Shown one piece after another: positions 17,401 through 28,999 of a stretch of DNA of 64,000 nt (the first letter of the stretch is position 1; each line of letters begins with the position of its first letter). The position numbers were made by a program, and so were the translations under genes. The notes beneath the pieces were generated by a model. That model did no database searches. It was given only the letters and a program-made list of their open reading frames with translations, and was not told the DNA's origin. Source of the stretch: Nitzschia sp. DOCU1 (taxonomy: Eukaryota; Bacillariophyta; Bacillariophyceae; Bacillariales; Bacillariaceae); NCBI GenBank assembly GCA_951394045.1, contig OX595988.1, positions 1,054,001 through 1,118,000 on the forward strand, read 5' to 3'.

Positions 17401-19768
17401 CTACAAGCCTGTTCCCAAGCTCGGCGAATATCACATAAACTCGTCCGATTTGGCAAAACTCCTACACGATGCCATCGGAATGGACAAGGCCGTCAGTGCT
17501 GCCACCGACAGAGATGAACTTGAAAACGACGGAGTCAAGCCGAAGAGCGTTGCAAACTACGAAATTTTCAAGCAAAGTCTCAAGACCGCTCCTCTTGCCA
17601 ACATTCGTGATCTGATTGAGTTTGACTCCGACCGACCTAGCATCCCTATTGAAGAAGTTGAGCCTGCTTCTGAGATCATGCGACGATTCTGTACTGGGGC
17701 TATGTCCCTTGGGGCCCTGAGCCGTGAAGCCCACGAGACCCTTGCTATCGCCGTGAACCGTATTGGCGGAAAGTCCAACTCGGGAGAGGGAGGCGAAGAT
17801 ATCATTCGCGGCAAGCCCTTGACGGATGTTGACGAAAGGGGAAGAAGTCCAACCTTTCCCCATTTGGCTGGATTGCGCAACGGTGACTCCGCCAATTCCT
17901 TCGTCCACCAAGTTGCAAGTGGACGTTTCGGAGTGACTCCGGAATTCTTGGTAACCGCGAAGCAACTGGAAATCAAAATGGCCCAAGGCGCCAAGCCCGG
18001 TGAAGGTGGTCAACTTCCAGGGCCGAAGGTCTCGGACTACATCGCTGGACTTCGCTCAAGCAAACCTGGCGTCACTCTCATTTCCCCACCCCCTCACCAC
18101 GATATCTACAGTATCGAGGACCTTGCTCAGTTGATCCACGATCTTCATGCCGTCAATGAACGCGCCGGGGTCTCCGTGAAGCTTGTCTCTTCGATCGGTA
18201 TTGGAACTGTTGCATGTGGTGTCGCCAAAGCCGACGCTGACGTGATTCAGATTTCTGGAGGAGATGGTGGAACGGGTGCTTCCCCCTTGTCGTCTATCAA
18301 ACACGCCGGTTGTCCATGGGAGCTTGGTCTCACCGAAGCCCATTCGGCCCTGCTTGCCAACAACCTCCGTGATCGCGTTACTTTGCGAGTCGATGGAGGT
18401 ATCCGAACCGGGCTGGATGTCATAATGGGTGCTGCCATGGGTGCCGAAGAATTTGGTTTCGGAACTATCGCGATGATTGCCGAAGGATGCATCATGGCGC
18501 GTGTCTGCCACTTGAACACTTGCCCAGTGGGAGTGACCAGTCAAAAGGAAGAGCTCCGAAAGAAGTTTCCTGGAACGCCAGAGCACGTGGTCAACTTCTT
18601 CGAGTTTGTAGCCGAAGAAGTACGTGCTCTTTTGGCAGAGTTGGGATACAAGAAGTTGGAAGACGTCATCGGACGAGCTGACATCTTGAAGGCCAGCGAA
18701 TCTCAGATGGCACGAGTTGCCAAGACGAAGGGGATAAACCTTGACAAATTCTTCTCGGGGGTGCCCAACGCTGCCGAGAATCGTTCATTCTTGAGGGCGA
18801 CCATCGAAGGTGGTGTCCAGGTGCCAAAGTCAGAAATTGTTCACGTCAACGGCTTCAGCTCCGACCTGGACCGAGAACTCTGTGCCAACGCTGACATTCA
18901 GAAGGCGATCGCCGACAACGATGGTGAAATTACTGTCACTGTTCCCATCAAGAACACCGATCGTAGCGTGGGCGCCATGCTTTCTGGTAATATCGCTCGG
19001 GCACACGGAAACAATGGCTTCAAGGGCCAAATCAGTGTCCAGTTCGAGGGCAGCGCTGGTCAATCATTTGGTGCCTTTACACTTCCCGGGCTCAAGCTAA
19101 GGTTGGTCGGAGAAGGAAATGATTACGTCGGAAAAGGACAGCATGGTGGCGAGATTGTTGTCGTCCCCAGTCCAGATGCCGGATTTGTTGCCGCAGGATC
19201 AAGCATCGTCGGTAACGCGTGTCTGTACGGTGCCACTGGCGGAGACTTCCACGCCAATGGCCGAGCCGGCGAGCGCTTCGGAGTTAGAAACAGTGGTGCA
19301 TACGCTGTTGCTGAAGGAGCCGGTGACCACTGCTGCGAATATATGACTGGCGGAGTCGTCGTAATGCTAGGCAGCGTGGGACGAAATGTCGGTGCCGGAA
19401 TGACAGGCGGCATCGGCTATTTCTACGATAAGGTTGGTGACTTCGAAGATAAGGTCAATCCCGAAATCGTCAAGATGCAACGACTGGTTACTCCTGAAGG
19501 AGAAGCGCAACTCAAGGCCATTATCGAGCGACACTACCAACTTACAGGCAGCGAGCGCGCTGACGAGATCTTGGGCAACTGGGAAGAAGAAAAGAAGTAC
19601 TTCTGGCAAGTATATCCACCTTCGGAAAGCAAGACCCCTATGGTCGTCAGTTCCGATAGCAAGGGGGCGGACCTGCGAGTGTCGGCTTCCGCACCCGACG
19701 GCGCTATGTGCTTCCTTCCCGTCGGAGGTCAAATGTCTCCGGAGCAAACGCAGCGATGCGCGGACTAA
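14456..19768 (+). CDS. GOGAT: Plastid glutamate synthase (ferredoxin-type GOGAT, large-subunit architecture)
   Basis: Three exons (14456..14756, 14853..16175, 16266..19768) give 1708 residues. The N terminus has a signal peptide followed by TWAFLP, a plastid cleavage-type motif. The mature amidotransferase begins near Cys89 in RDACGVGF, the expected catalytic N-terminal Cys of the glutaminase domain, so a propeptide is removed. The FMN/synthase domain shows GGKSNSGEGGED and AKPGEGGQLPG. The [3Fe-4S] cluster motif C-x5-C-x4-C lies at about residue 1283 (GCIMARVCHLNTCPVGV), and a glycine-rich GXGXG-type C-terminal domain follows. No NADPH/FAD small-subunit domain is fused, which favours the ferredoxin enzyme making two glutamates from glutamine and 2-oxoglutarate. 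About 50 poorly conserved residues end the protein. The first intron keeps the frame open (see separate entry). Confidence 0.93.
14757..14852 (+). other. In-frame, stop-free GOGAT intron containing a G15 tract
   Basis: The segment starts GTAAGA, ends TTTGTCAG and is 96 bp, a multiple of three without a stop. The frame therefore reads through it, and a naive ORF keeps 32 extra residues in the glutaminase domain. Removing it restores the family sequence IANTKEGG-PLGTHKVIQ (phase 1). It holds a run of 15 G at 14784..14798. Retention would insert a glycine-rich stretch close to the catalytic Cys. Confidence 0.75.
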
Positions 19769-20007
19769 GTGCAAATGAACCAATGTTTAAAATGTAACTT
19801 TCTAGCTATTCCAATTGATTAATTGATTGGTGGTGGTGTCAATAGAATAAATGTCTAGCCGCCGCTTGTTGGAATTGCACGGGATTCTCCGCAACTGCGT
19901 TCCAACGAGTTCTCTCTCTTTCCAACTGTTAACGTTGCGGCCGTGACGGTGGATAATGTCGTGTTCTGCAAGAGGGAAATTCTGTTTCAATGCGGAAAAA
20001 ATCTAAT

Positions 20008-23000
20008 CTACTTAGCTTCATACCATGTTTTGTGCGCATACGACCCGTCCACAAGCAAGGGAACGGCCGTTGGGTCAAGGCCATGTACCCACGGAGACTC
20101 CATGCACTTGATCACTTCGCCAAACGCTTCCTCGGCCGTTTCCTCTGGGCCTTCAAGGATGACTTCATCGTGAATTTGCAACAATAAGATCCAACCAAGG
20201 CGTTGAAGTTTCTCATTCGCATTGATCTTATTCATGGCCATCATAGCGACATCCGCGGCACCGCCTTGGATCGGAGTGTTGATGCTGGCACGTTCTGCGT
20301 GTCCAAGGTACTTTTGGTTCGTGCTCTTGGCTTCTGGAAGTTGTCTGTATCGACCCATCAATGTTCTTGTAAGGCCGTGTTTCCTGGCGTACGCCTTGGT
20401 ATTTGCCTGCCAGTCTCGAACCTCCGGTCGAGCATTATACCATTTGTCGACCATTTCTTGGGCTTCTTTCGTGTCGACGCCCCAATCCTTGCTCAGTCCG
20501 TGTGCCGTCTTTCCGTAGGCAATTGAAAAGTTCAGTGTTTTGGCCTTTCGTCGTTCCGAGCCAAATTCATCTTTCAATAGCGGTTTCGGCGGGTCTCCCT
20601 TTGCGTAATCCCATTCCAACAAGACCTCGCCAGCATCGATTTTTTTCTTGACATGTTCAAACATATCCATAGCGGTTCGTGAGTGAAAGTCGCCTCCGGC
20701 TTCAAAGGCTTCAATCATCGATTTGCAACCGGTCATGGATGCAAGTAGTCTCAATTCAAGCTGCCCATAATCTGCCACGATTAAGTTATTTCCCGGCGAG
20801 GCTTCAAATGCCTTGCGAATCTTGTATTTGTCTTTCTCGAGGGCCGGCTGGTTTTGGAGATTGGGCCTTCGAGAGGACAACCGACCCGTCTCCGTGTTCA
20901 AATTGAGTGAACAGTGGACACGACTTTGATGGTCTGCCAAAGACTGAAGGCTGGTCAAAAAGTTGGCAATCATCGTATCAATCGAACCGATGGCGCACAA
21001 ACTGAAGAGCGCGACGCAGGCTTCGTGCCCTTTTTCACCCCCACCGAAAAAATTGTAGGCCTGGGACAAGTCAAGAATGTTAGAAGGAAACACAAGGCCA
21101 GAATAGCATCGGCAGTGCATAGTGTAATCATCAATCTTACCGAACCATATTTTGGTGGGTCTTCAAACGGATCACCAGCCAGACCCCTGAGTACATCTGC
21201 AGTCACACTAGCAGCTCCGCCGTTCGTCTCCTTCTCTGGCTTCATCCCCAAACTCTTGATCGTCACATCCACAGACTTGGGCTTTTCGGCTGCCTTTGCT
21301 TTGATTTCGGCCAGAATGTCTCCCATTGCACCTCCATTTTGGGCCGCTGCTTCCAATGCTTCCCCGATCGTTCGGTATCCCTGGGCTCCATCTGGCGGCG
21401 CTGCAGTCTCTACTTCTTGCGCAAACCTGATGTCGGCTCGTATTCGCTCCAAACGGTCTTTGCGACTACCACTCGTATTCAGCCCACGAGCCACGAGAGA
21501 CTGCACCAAGTCTTCATCGGGCATATTTTCAAACTCATCTTCATCTTCAGATGTGGCCGACGCAATTAGAAAATGCTCTCGAAGTCGACCCTGCAGTTCT
21601 GCCTTTTTCCCTGAAACTTTCAGACCCTGCTCCTTACACAATGCTTTCAGCTGCACCGCCGTCATTGCGTCAAGATGATCGGAGTCTGGATCAGCAGCTG
21701 CGGAAGACAAATGAGAGGTCAGTTTGGCCGCATTGTTTGCGTCTATAACAAATGCATCTCCACTTACCTGCATTCTTGGCGCGCTGAATTGTTTCCTGAT
21801 TCTCAAACGCTTCCAGAGCATCTGGAGGTAGCTCTTCCCAAGCCATCTTAAACACTCGAACTTTCTCAGACGCTTCCCCTGTCTTTTTATTTACTGTACC
21901 ACCAAAGAGAAATGTGGCTAACTGCGTGGCGCTCGCTGGATTCATAGCGAGACCATCGATGCCTATTTGCTTTGCCGCCCATTCTCGAAACGTCCGCGAG
22001 TGTTCCTCCCTGTCTTTACGTGCTTGCTGCTCGACAGTGGCCAAATAGTCCTTTGCGTTTACCCGTATGCCGCGACGTTCCATATCCGTCAACACTTGTC
22101 CAAATTCACGCATATACCTCCAATAGTAGTCGTAGAGATTACTGCCATCGGTCAGCCATGTCATCTTTTTCAATTTCGTCTCGAGTGATTTGTGTAGCAT
22201 CCAAGTGCTTTGGGCATCAAAGCACGAGTACTCAATGAAGTTCGCCCGAAAGCGAGGATCTCGTTGCAAGACATCCACGGGTGGGATGTCAATTATACTA
22301 CCCGGCGTTCCATCTTTTCGGAGTCGAGGCACACCAAATAGTTCACTCATTGGTCGCTTTCGCATCTCAAGTAGCTCCCCCGACAATGCTTCCAAGCTAT
22401 ATCCTAGACCTTCTACGCCTCGTAGCCGGGACGTATCTTGCAGTCGCGCCATGTGCATTGTATCCCCACCAAAGCCTTGACAGTCGATGCCTTCATTCCA
22501 CATGACATGGCGATCAAATCCATAATTGTGCCATACTTTCAAAAACCGATTATCTTCAAACCAGGGTTTGAATTCTTGCAAGACCCCGTGGGCATCATCC
22601 AAATTGTCAATCCACAGTGTGGTGCCTGGGCCATCTCCCAGGCCATAGTCAAACGAAGGACCCGAATAAATACTGACGCACGTGACATAGCCGTTGCCGA
22701 CAGGTCCCACTTCCCCCAGGTCAATGTCCATGACTTCGGTATCACATGCATGGAAAATCGAAGGATCTGCATTCATTAGGACTTTTAACACCGTTTGGGC
22801 GTCCTCTCGAGTTCGGACTATTGTGGCTTTCGGGTGTTGGATATCTGCAACTTCAAAATAGCCTTCGTCCCCAGGTTTCAGGCGTGTTATTGATTGCAAA
22901 CGCTCTTCGTATTCCGGACTCCGACGTCCAAAGTCTTTAGTCCAGCCCAGTGGTCGTTCCGGGTCCCAGTTGCCTCCTGGTTTTGGTCTACTGCTGAGTC

Positions 23001-23505
23001 CTCTCAGTGGATCCGAGGTGCTGGTCGGTTCGTCCAACACCACCGCGCCATTGGTGGTAATGACTGGGACATGCACCGTGCTATTTTCAAGAGTGGCGTC
23101 ATCATCTACGACAGTTGCATGTAAGAAGAACTGAGGCATTGCAAGGGTGGAATGTGGTCGATGTTGTAACATTCGAAGGGCATCCCCGTTCGAGGTCGAT
23201 GGAATCATCCGCAAAAATACCGAGCTACTGCTTTGTCTTCTCCTCCCCAAAAGTGACAAATCTGACAATGCTGCTGCTGACACCGATCGTCCACGTGGTA
23301 TTATTCGGTTGCTAACCGCTGCATGCTTCCAGAGAGAATTTCGCAGCATGCTGCTAGTTGTTGCAGGGGGGAGAATCTGCAAACTGGTGGCCGTAGAGAG
23401 TAGAAGAGAAAGTGCCAGGCAAATGATATACAGAAATGGAACCCGACCACTCCACGGAAAAACTGGGGGAGCGTGGAATAACTGGTCGAATGAAATCATC
23501 CACAA
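20008..23505 (-). CDS. Organellar family-A DNA polymerase (POP-like) with 3'-5' exonuclease and inserted SAP domains
   Basis: Exons 23505..21768, 21697..21141 and 21060..20008 (introns 70 and 80 bp, phases 1 and 0) give 1115 residues. The N terminus has a long hydrophobic signal segment (residues ~22-41), so import into an organelle, probably the plastid, is likely. Proofreading exonuclease motifs are present: DTE (255-257), HNYGFD (326-331) and YSCFD (426-430). Polymerase motif A is DYGQLELR (from Asp862), the plant organellar form. Motif B is KTLNFSIAYG (~939-948) and motif C is HDEV (1062-1065). Between the exonuclease and polymerase parts, exon 2 encodes one clear SAP motif (~589-622) and a second SAP-like helix pair (~640-671), which are DNA-binding modules not typical of plant POPs. 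It is inferred to replicate or repair organelle DNA. Confidence 0.9.
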
Positions 23506-24113
23506 TCAAATCGATTGATTGAATCAATGCTCTTTGCCTGACCTGGGACTTCACGGTAAAACTAAGCGTTGGACCTTGGATGTTTTAGGTGGAATGGCGC
23601 TCTGTTGGCTAAGCGATATCTACTCCAGCCACAGACAATACCAGTCTATTTATAAGAGCGGGGCAGTAAGAAGCTCAAACGCGTTGAGGTTTAGTATCGC
23701 AATGACTGAAAGCTAACCCACATCAAAGGTTCATCATCGCAAGAGAGAGCAACACACTCCCTCCCGCGGGTCGCTTTCCTTCGAACTTCTCTTGGTGGCA
23801 AACACCTGCTGGCCAGCGCGCGCGCGCCCCACCGATTCTCAAGTTCGCGCCACAAGAAGATTTTGAAAATGTTCTTGCCGCCAACCGTGTGCAACTTTGG
23901 GGTCGAATCAGTCCAAGTGCACCTACTGTATGTGAATAAATGATCAGCATGCTTTCATTTCACCATCCGTCGAAACAATGATGCTAGAGTAAGGATGGCG
24001 GCGGCAGCGTCATTCTGTGCTTCTCTACCGGTAGTGGTCTACTAGAGCAGTATTAACTTGCAATCGCGGAATCTCTCAGTAAAGTGAGTCATGTTCCATC
24101 GCATGGTCTTCAT
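23506..24113. other. Intergenic region upstream of the DNA polymerase
   Basis: About 600 bases between the polymerase start and the end of the ATP-grasp/PLP fusion gene, both on the minus strand. Contains an alternating CG stretch near 23818-23827 and the palindrome CTACCGGTAG at 24025..24034. No supported gene. Confidence 0.5.
24025..24034. repeat. Palindrome CTACCGGTAG, copy 1
   Basis: Perfect 10-bp palindrome in intergenic DNA, embedded in TCTACCGGTAGT. Identical cores recur at 29355 and 29746. Function unknown. Confidence 0.6.
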
Positions 24114-26906
24114 TCACCACTCGGCCAAGCTACTGAGGGCACCTAGCAAGGCATCCACCTCGGCTGAGGTGTTGTAGTGAGCTAGCGATACACGTACGAT
24201 TCCTTCCGAATGGTCGAAATTTAAGTCTTCCGCCAACTGTGGCGTGCACAGAAAGGAACTGCACCGACAACTGATGCCACTACCTTCCAAAAATGACACA
24301 ATGGTGCGGGGCGGAATTTTGGAGTGTTCAAAGCATACTGTTGGGAGCCGAGCCAGGCAAGACACCTGGTGTGTAGAGCTGGATGAGTCGAAAACCCCTA
24401 GGATCCGTACGTTCTTGGAGCGGCTTAGACCTTCAAGCAACGCAGTGACGAGTGGGGTTTCGGCTATACGAATTCGTCGGTAGGCTTCCTGTACATGCTG
24501 TGTGTTAATGAGCCGACTCGCGAGGAAGGTGCTGCCTCCTCGACTTTCGGCACATTCTTCTCCAGGCTCACAGCGTGACCCACCAGAGGGAAGAGTATCT
24601 TCTGTGCTGAAACCAGGTGAAAAGCTTGCCAAGGATTCAAAGTACTCGCCAAGGCCAACAAGACCGGCGCAGCCTTCATAATTGATAGTACCACTTTCCA
24701 ACAGTATGTAAAGAGCCGAATCATCATCGACAGAATGAGGCAAACTACCAGCCGTCGAGGTGAAGGCTTGGACAGCAGAGCCACTGCGTCTGCCACAAAG
24801 TGCGCCCAAGTGCGGCCCAAAGACTTTGTGACAAGATATTGCATACCAATCCACGTTCAAGTGAAGGAAATTGGCGTAAACATGTGGAACCGCTGCCACC
24901 CCATCTACGACAATATGTGCATACCCTTGGCTCTGCTTGCGGATGAGAGCTGAAATGGACTCAACATCGCGAATCTGGCCCAAAACATTGGATGTGTGTG
25001 GGATTGCAACGATGCGCGTCCTGGGAGAAACCAAGTCAGCCAAGTTGTTGGAAGAGCTCGTTTCGTTTCCTTCGATTTGATTATTCCGAAATGGAGTCCA
25101 AAGCTTGAGCGTCGCGCCAACATTCTTGGCCGCTCGAATCCAGGGATCAAAGTTCGCAATATGATTTTCCGTACTCACCACGACTTCGTCGTCGCTGCCC
25201 AGCAGGCCGAGCCGCACGTATTGGTCTGCAAGTGCGGCAATCAAAGTGGTGGCGTTGGGTCCAAGTGCGACAGGGTCATTGTCGCTTGCACCGAGGATCC
25301 TCCTCACACATTGGCGTGCCTTGACTTTTGTCTTGGTCCCCATTACAGACCGATTCCGACATTGCAACGATTCGGACACAGCATCGATAACTTTTTGGGC
25401 CACTTGCGACCCCCCGGCGTTTTCAAAGAATATCTGCGGGACAGTAGGGTGGGAGGCGGCGTCAGAGAAGAAGGGAAATCGCAATCTCGCAAAGCGTGCC
25501 ACGTCGCTGTCTTGAATCAACAGGTTGGTTGGGTGTTCCTTGGATTCCGTACCATTTTCGGTAGCCTTGTTTGTCGCCCCCTTCTTTTCTGCTTCGTCTT
25601 CAATGCGTTGAGCTTTCTTTTCAAACATGCTCCAACGGATTTTGTTGATAATGGCAGCTTTGGAAGGAGCGATAAGCTCCTCTCCGCCATCAGATTGAAC
25701 AGCCGAATTGTAGACACAACGCCATCCGCCCTGATTGACAGGTGCCTTCGTGACATGAGGCAGTACCCATAGTGTTGTTAAATCACGAATCACCTCATTG
25801 TGTAGATTTTCAGCGTGAGGTAGCCCCGTGGCACTGTCCTGCGAGGGTGGCGCGTTGATCTCCAAAATGTAGGCGACAGGATCTTTGTTCTGATTGTAAG
25901 AAAGCATGAAATCAATTCCCATATATTCAAAACCGTTGTTTGCTTGCCCTCCTTGTAAAAACGGAAAAGCTTGTTGACCTAGGAACGATATACATGCTCG
26001 AACCGAAGGGAAGAAGGCAGCAAGTGGAACCACCGTCTGACCGTCGCGTTCCGTATACTGCTGTTGCTCGAAATCTGCCAGGATTTCTCCCGCAAACTTG
26101 CTAGCATCGTGGCTGTTTGCACAGCAATTCGAAATATGAATACTGTCCTGAAAGGATCCATTTTCACTGGCATCGTTCGTGGTGAATGGGTCGTTTGCAA
26201 CATGCAGAAATGCCCTATGGTGAACAAAAGCGCGGCCGTCACTGGTCAGAAGACCGTAAACTCGAACATGGCACTTTCTGCCCCCATACAAGACAGGTGG
26301 CCAGGCATAACGCTGTGCCACGTAGCGGTGCTCAGGGTACAAAGGAGTGGATTCCTTGGTAGCAAAGGATTCTGCCGTCTCGGGCCCTACAACCCAAATG
26401 CCGCCCGCCCCATTGGCATGAGCGTCCTTTACGACCCACAGGTTAGAGGGACCCACGGCCGGATCGGGTGCCATGGATAAGTTCATGTCCTTGTGAATTA
26501 TGTCGGGGTAATCTCCGGCATTTGTTATCTCAAAGGCGTCATTTTGAGCTTTTGTGCCCAAAAGCTTAACTTTGCGAGCAAAGTCCTGAAATCCGTCCAA
26601 GCCCCTGAAACAATGCGTTTCCAGTGAAGCCAACAAAGGATCGCCCTGAGCATTGGCAGTCGCAAATAACCGAGCTAGAACCCATTTGCTATCCAATACG
26701 TTCGTTCCGTTGGGTAGATGTGAGTAGACCTTGGCGGCGTCGCGATGGTCTTTACTTTCCTGTCGAGGGCCATTCTCCCACAAAAAGTCGGGAATGACCC
26801 CTGGAGATTCCGATGTGTCGATCCAATCAGACGGCACCAGTGGTGCAATCCGTTCATGGGCGACCGCCCCTGTGATAGAATAGCGGGTAACAAGGTTGCT
26901 GCTCAT
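24114..26906 (-). CDS. Fusion of ATP-grasp (TTL-like) domain and class-V PLP aminotransferase/cysteine-desulfurase-like domain
   Basis: Intronless, 930 residues. The N-terminal ~1-400 looks like a tubulin-tyrosine-ligase-type ATP-grasp domain: LWVVKDAHANGAGGI (Lys160, nucleotide contact), KCHVRVYGLLTSDG (211-224), and the metal-binding set GIDFML (Asp332) with YILEINAPP (Glu349, Asn351). A charged linker (~425-465) leads to a class-V PLP-enzyme domain (~470-930). There, FFENAGGSQ opens the fold, VVDGVAAVPH carries the cofactor-binding Asp668, and SCHKVFGPHLG carries the Schiff-base Lys694. Such enzymes act on amino acids (desulfuration, deamination or transamination), and ATP-grasp ligases join carboxylates to amines. 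The fusion suggests consecutive steps, for example ligation of an amino acid to a small molecule or peptide and its PLP chemistry, but the substrate is unknown. No targeting peptide is obvious. Confidence 0.85.
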   Translation of the reverse strand: MSSNLVTRYSITGAVAHERIAPLVPSDWIDTSESPGVIPDFLWENGPRQESKDHRDAAKVYSHLPNGTNVLDSKWVLARLFATANAQGDPLLASLETHCFRGLDGFQDFARKVKLLGTKAQNDAFEITNAGDYPDIIHKDMNLSMAPDPAVGPSNLWVVKDAHANGAGGIWVVGPETAESFATKESTPLYPEHRYVAQRYAWPPVLYGGRKCHVRVYGLLTSDGRAFVHHRAFLHVANDPFTTNDASENGSFQDSIHISNCCANSHDASKFAGEILADFEQQQYTERDGQTVVPLAAFFPSVRACISFLGQQAFPFLQGGQANNGFEYMGIDFMLSYNQNKDPVAYILEINAPPSQDSATGLPHAENLHNEVIRDLTTLWVLPHVTKAPVNQGGWRCVYNSAVQSDGGEELIAPSKAAIINKIRWSMFEKKAQRIEDEAEKKGATNKATENGTESKEHPTNLLIQDSDVARFARLRFPFFSDAASHPTVPQIFFENAGGSQVAQKVIDAVSESLQCRNRSVMGTKTKVKARQCVRRILGASDNDPVALGPNATTLIAALADQYVRLGLLGSDDEVVVSTENHIANFDPWIRAAKNVGATLKLWTPFRNNQIEGNETSSSNNLADLVSPRTRIVAIPHTSNVLGQIRDVESISALIRKQSQGYAHIVVDGVAAVPHVYANFLHLNVDWYAISCHKVFGPHLGALCGRRSGSAVQAFTSTAGSLPHSVDDDSALYILLESGTINYEGCAGLVGLGEYFESLASFSPGFSTEDTLPSGGSRCEPGEECAESRGGSTFLASRLINTQHVQEAYRRIRIAETPLVTALLEGLSRSKNVRILGVFDSSSSTHQVSCLARLPTVCFEHSKIPPRTIVSFLEGSGISCRCSSFLCTPQLAEDLNFDHSEGIVRVSLAHYNTSAEVDALLGALSSLAEW

Positions 26907-27934
26907 GTCGAAATCTATGGCGTTGGACTTCGGAGCATTGTTTTGACTTCACAGTCCTGCCGGTACCAAAAGTTGCGGTCGCATCGGCGGGTGGTGGTCA
27001 TTTTCGGTCTCGGCGAAGTCGAAGTGAAAGATCCGCGCGAGGATCGGCATTCGCGCCGGCCCCACCCACGCGTGCCAGCCGAAGGGCCAACTCGTGCGTG
27101 GATATGAATGCGTGACCCACGCAGCAAACCCGATGATTGATAGCAAGAAGCCATACTGCAGGTCAACGCAGCAAAAGGGGGCTTTCGATCGAAAGCTTTC
27201 TTAGCTGCAAGAAGTAGTTGGCGCCAAGACACCACTCGAAAAACTTAACTGCTGCTACCGGACCTCCAGAATAGTAGTAGGATGCAAGTCCCAAGTAGCT
27301 CAGGTACACCATTGCTCTCTATCATGCAATTCAGTAAAGACAGGCGAGAAGCAGCAGCGCTATCGTAACTACAGTGGCTTTCATAAATTCTATCGTACTC
27401 CGATGCATATCATAAACTATGGAATCCGCCAGATCATAGTACCTTTAGATGCGTATATCGGCGCGAGGAACAATTGATCCATGTGCACCAATCGTCACTG
27501 GTGAAAAGAATGAGATGGCAATAATGTTAGTCATCATCACTTATGCCCTTCAGTCAAGTCTAGCGAGGAATCTGGCGAGAAAGTTCCCACTTAAGTTCAA
27601 CAAAGAGAAGGGCAAACGAGATGGTGCTACGCCGTTACGACAAAGCTGCCGTTGGTGGGGAAGGATGCTGATCTTTGAGCAAACCTTCGTAAGTTTCAAC
27701 ACGTAACAATAGCACTTTAAGATTCATTCTCAAAGCAAAGCTAGACAGTGTTCTATTAATATGCATTTGCGGCTGGTTGTTTGTAAATCCACGGTAGTAA
27801 GAAGCAATGTTAACGGCACCGCCGCAGGTGCTGATGCTGGGTCCTCTATCCGAAGGTTGCGCCAGATGATTACCAGATACCAGGTATCGATAGTAGTTTT
27901 CACAGTTGATAATTTGGCGGGGAGGGGCGTATTA
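26907..27934. other. Intergenic region of about 1 kb
   Basis: Lies between the ends of two minus-strand genes: it is 5' of the ATP-grasp/PLP gene and 3' of the HSF gene. I see only short, overlapping ORFs without protein character and no tRNA-like fold or repeat. The promoter of the fusion gene is expected at the left end. Confidence 0.5.
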
Positions 27935-28999
27935 TTACACTTTCGCATTCTCCACTGGTTCGGTTTTGCCTTCCTCGACCGTCCCCTTTCTGGTTGCGCC
28001 AGGTTGTCCTTTGATGGCAACGCGCTTCATCGTTCGGCAAAGGGCCGGATCCTTCTTGGAGAAGAGCTTGTGGCGGTAGCCACCAATGTTGTGGCCTTTT
28101 GTGAGGAGCTCGAAGCCGTAGAGTTTCAGCTGTCGCTTGAAAGAAGTTAACTTGCTTTGGCGAAAATACTGGGGAACGACCTCTCTGAAAAATGTTGCTG
28201 GATCATGGATACGGAAAGTATCGTCCGCAACAAATGATACTACGTCTCCTCGTCCGACAAACTCGACGTCCCGAAGCAAGCGGTGGACTTTTTCGGGGAA
28301 TGGCTCCCCTCGGCCGGTTCCAGGGGAAGGCCTCCTGTTCGGGAAGACCAAAGCACCACCAGGACTTGTTGTTGTTCCCGAAGTTGTACTAGAACTGCTG
28401 GTACCACTACCACCTAGCAGGTCAATCATCTTGCTCGTGGTGCTGGCAAAAGTACTGGCCGCGCGATCTCCTGCTGCGCCGTCGCTAGCATGGCTGCTTC
28501 TCGGAACAAAAAGTGCAGGAGAAGAGGAGGAGGTACCAAGAGGGGCAACCTGGTTGACCACAGCAGCTGTCTTCCCAAGGAGAAGAAGAGAGTCATGGTG
28601 GTGCTCCATCTGCCGTGTCAGGAGGAAGCTTTCGAACAACTTCTGTGACAATGGTGGTAAACCTAAACATGAATCCAGGCGAAGAAGACAACGAGGAGGC
28701 GATGAAAGAACATGATTGTTAGCTTTTGTTCCTCTGTGGTACTGCTGTAGACTCCTGCGAGGCAGTGGCGCGACAGGAGTGTTGTTGGTTCTTCGTCCTC
28801 ACACCACCAGTAGCTTCAGGCTGGAATCAATGGGAATCCTGCTGCTGATGCAGGGATGATACAAAACACCCATGTTATTCTTACCGTCTCGCCCCCCAAG
28901 GTTGCGTTGTTTCTCCAGCTCTAGGAGTCTCCTCATTCGATGATCTTGTTCTTCGATGAGGACGAGGAGTTCTCTCATACGCAACGAGTTTTTCATCAT
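27935..28999 (-). CDS. Heat-shock-factor-type transcription factor
   Basis: Two-exon model: 28999..28885 and 28662..27935, with a 222-bp phase-1 GT-AG intron that has a branch-like CTAAC and a pyrimidine tract. It gives 280 residues. The downstream reading frame lacks an early ATG except Met57 of this model (28609), which is the alternative start. Exon 1 encodes a short charged helix (MRELLVLIEEQDHRMRRLLE), possibly a coiled coil. The HSF DNA-binding domain spans ~159-247: FPEKVHRLL, then FFREVVPQYFRQSKLTSF and KRQLKLYGFELL, ending GGYRHKLF. A Ser/Thr-rich linker precedes it and a short basic tail follows. HSF proteins bind nGAAn arrays and are the most expanded transcription-factor family in diatoms. 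There is no long oligomerisation region after the domain. Confidence 0.8.
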
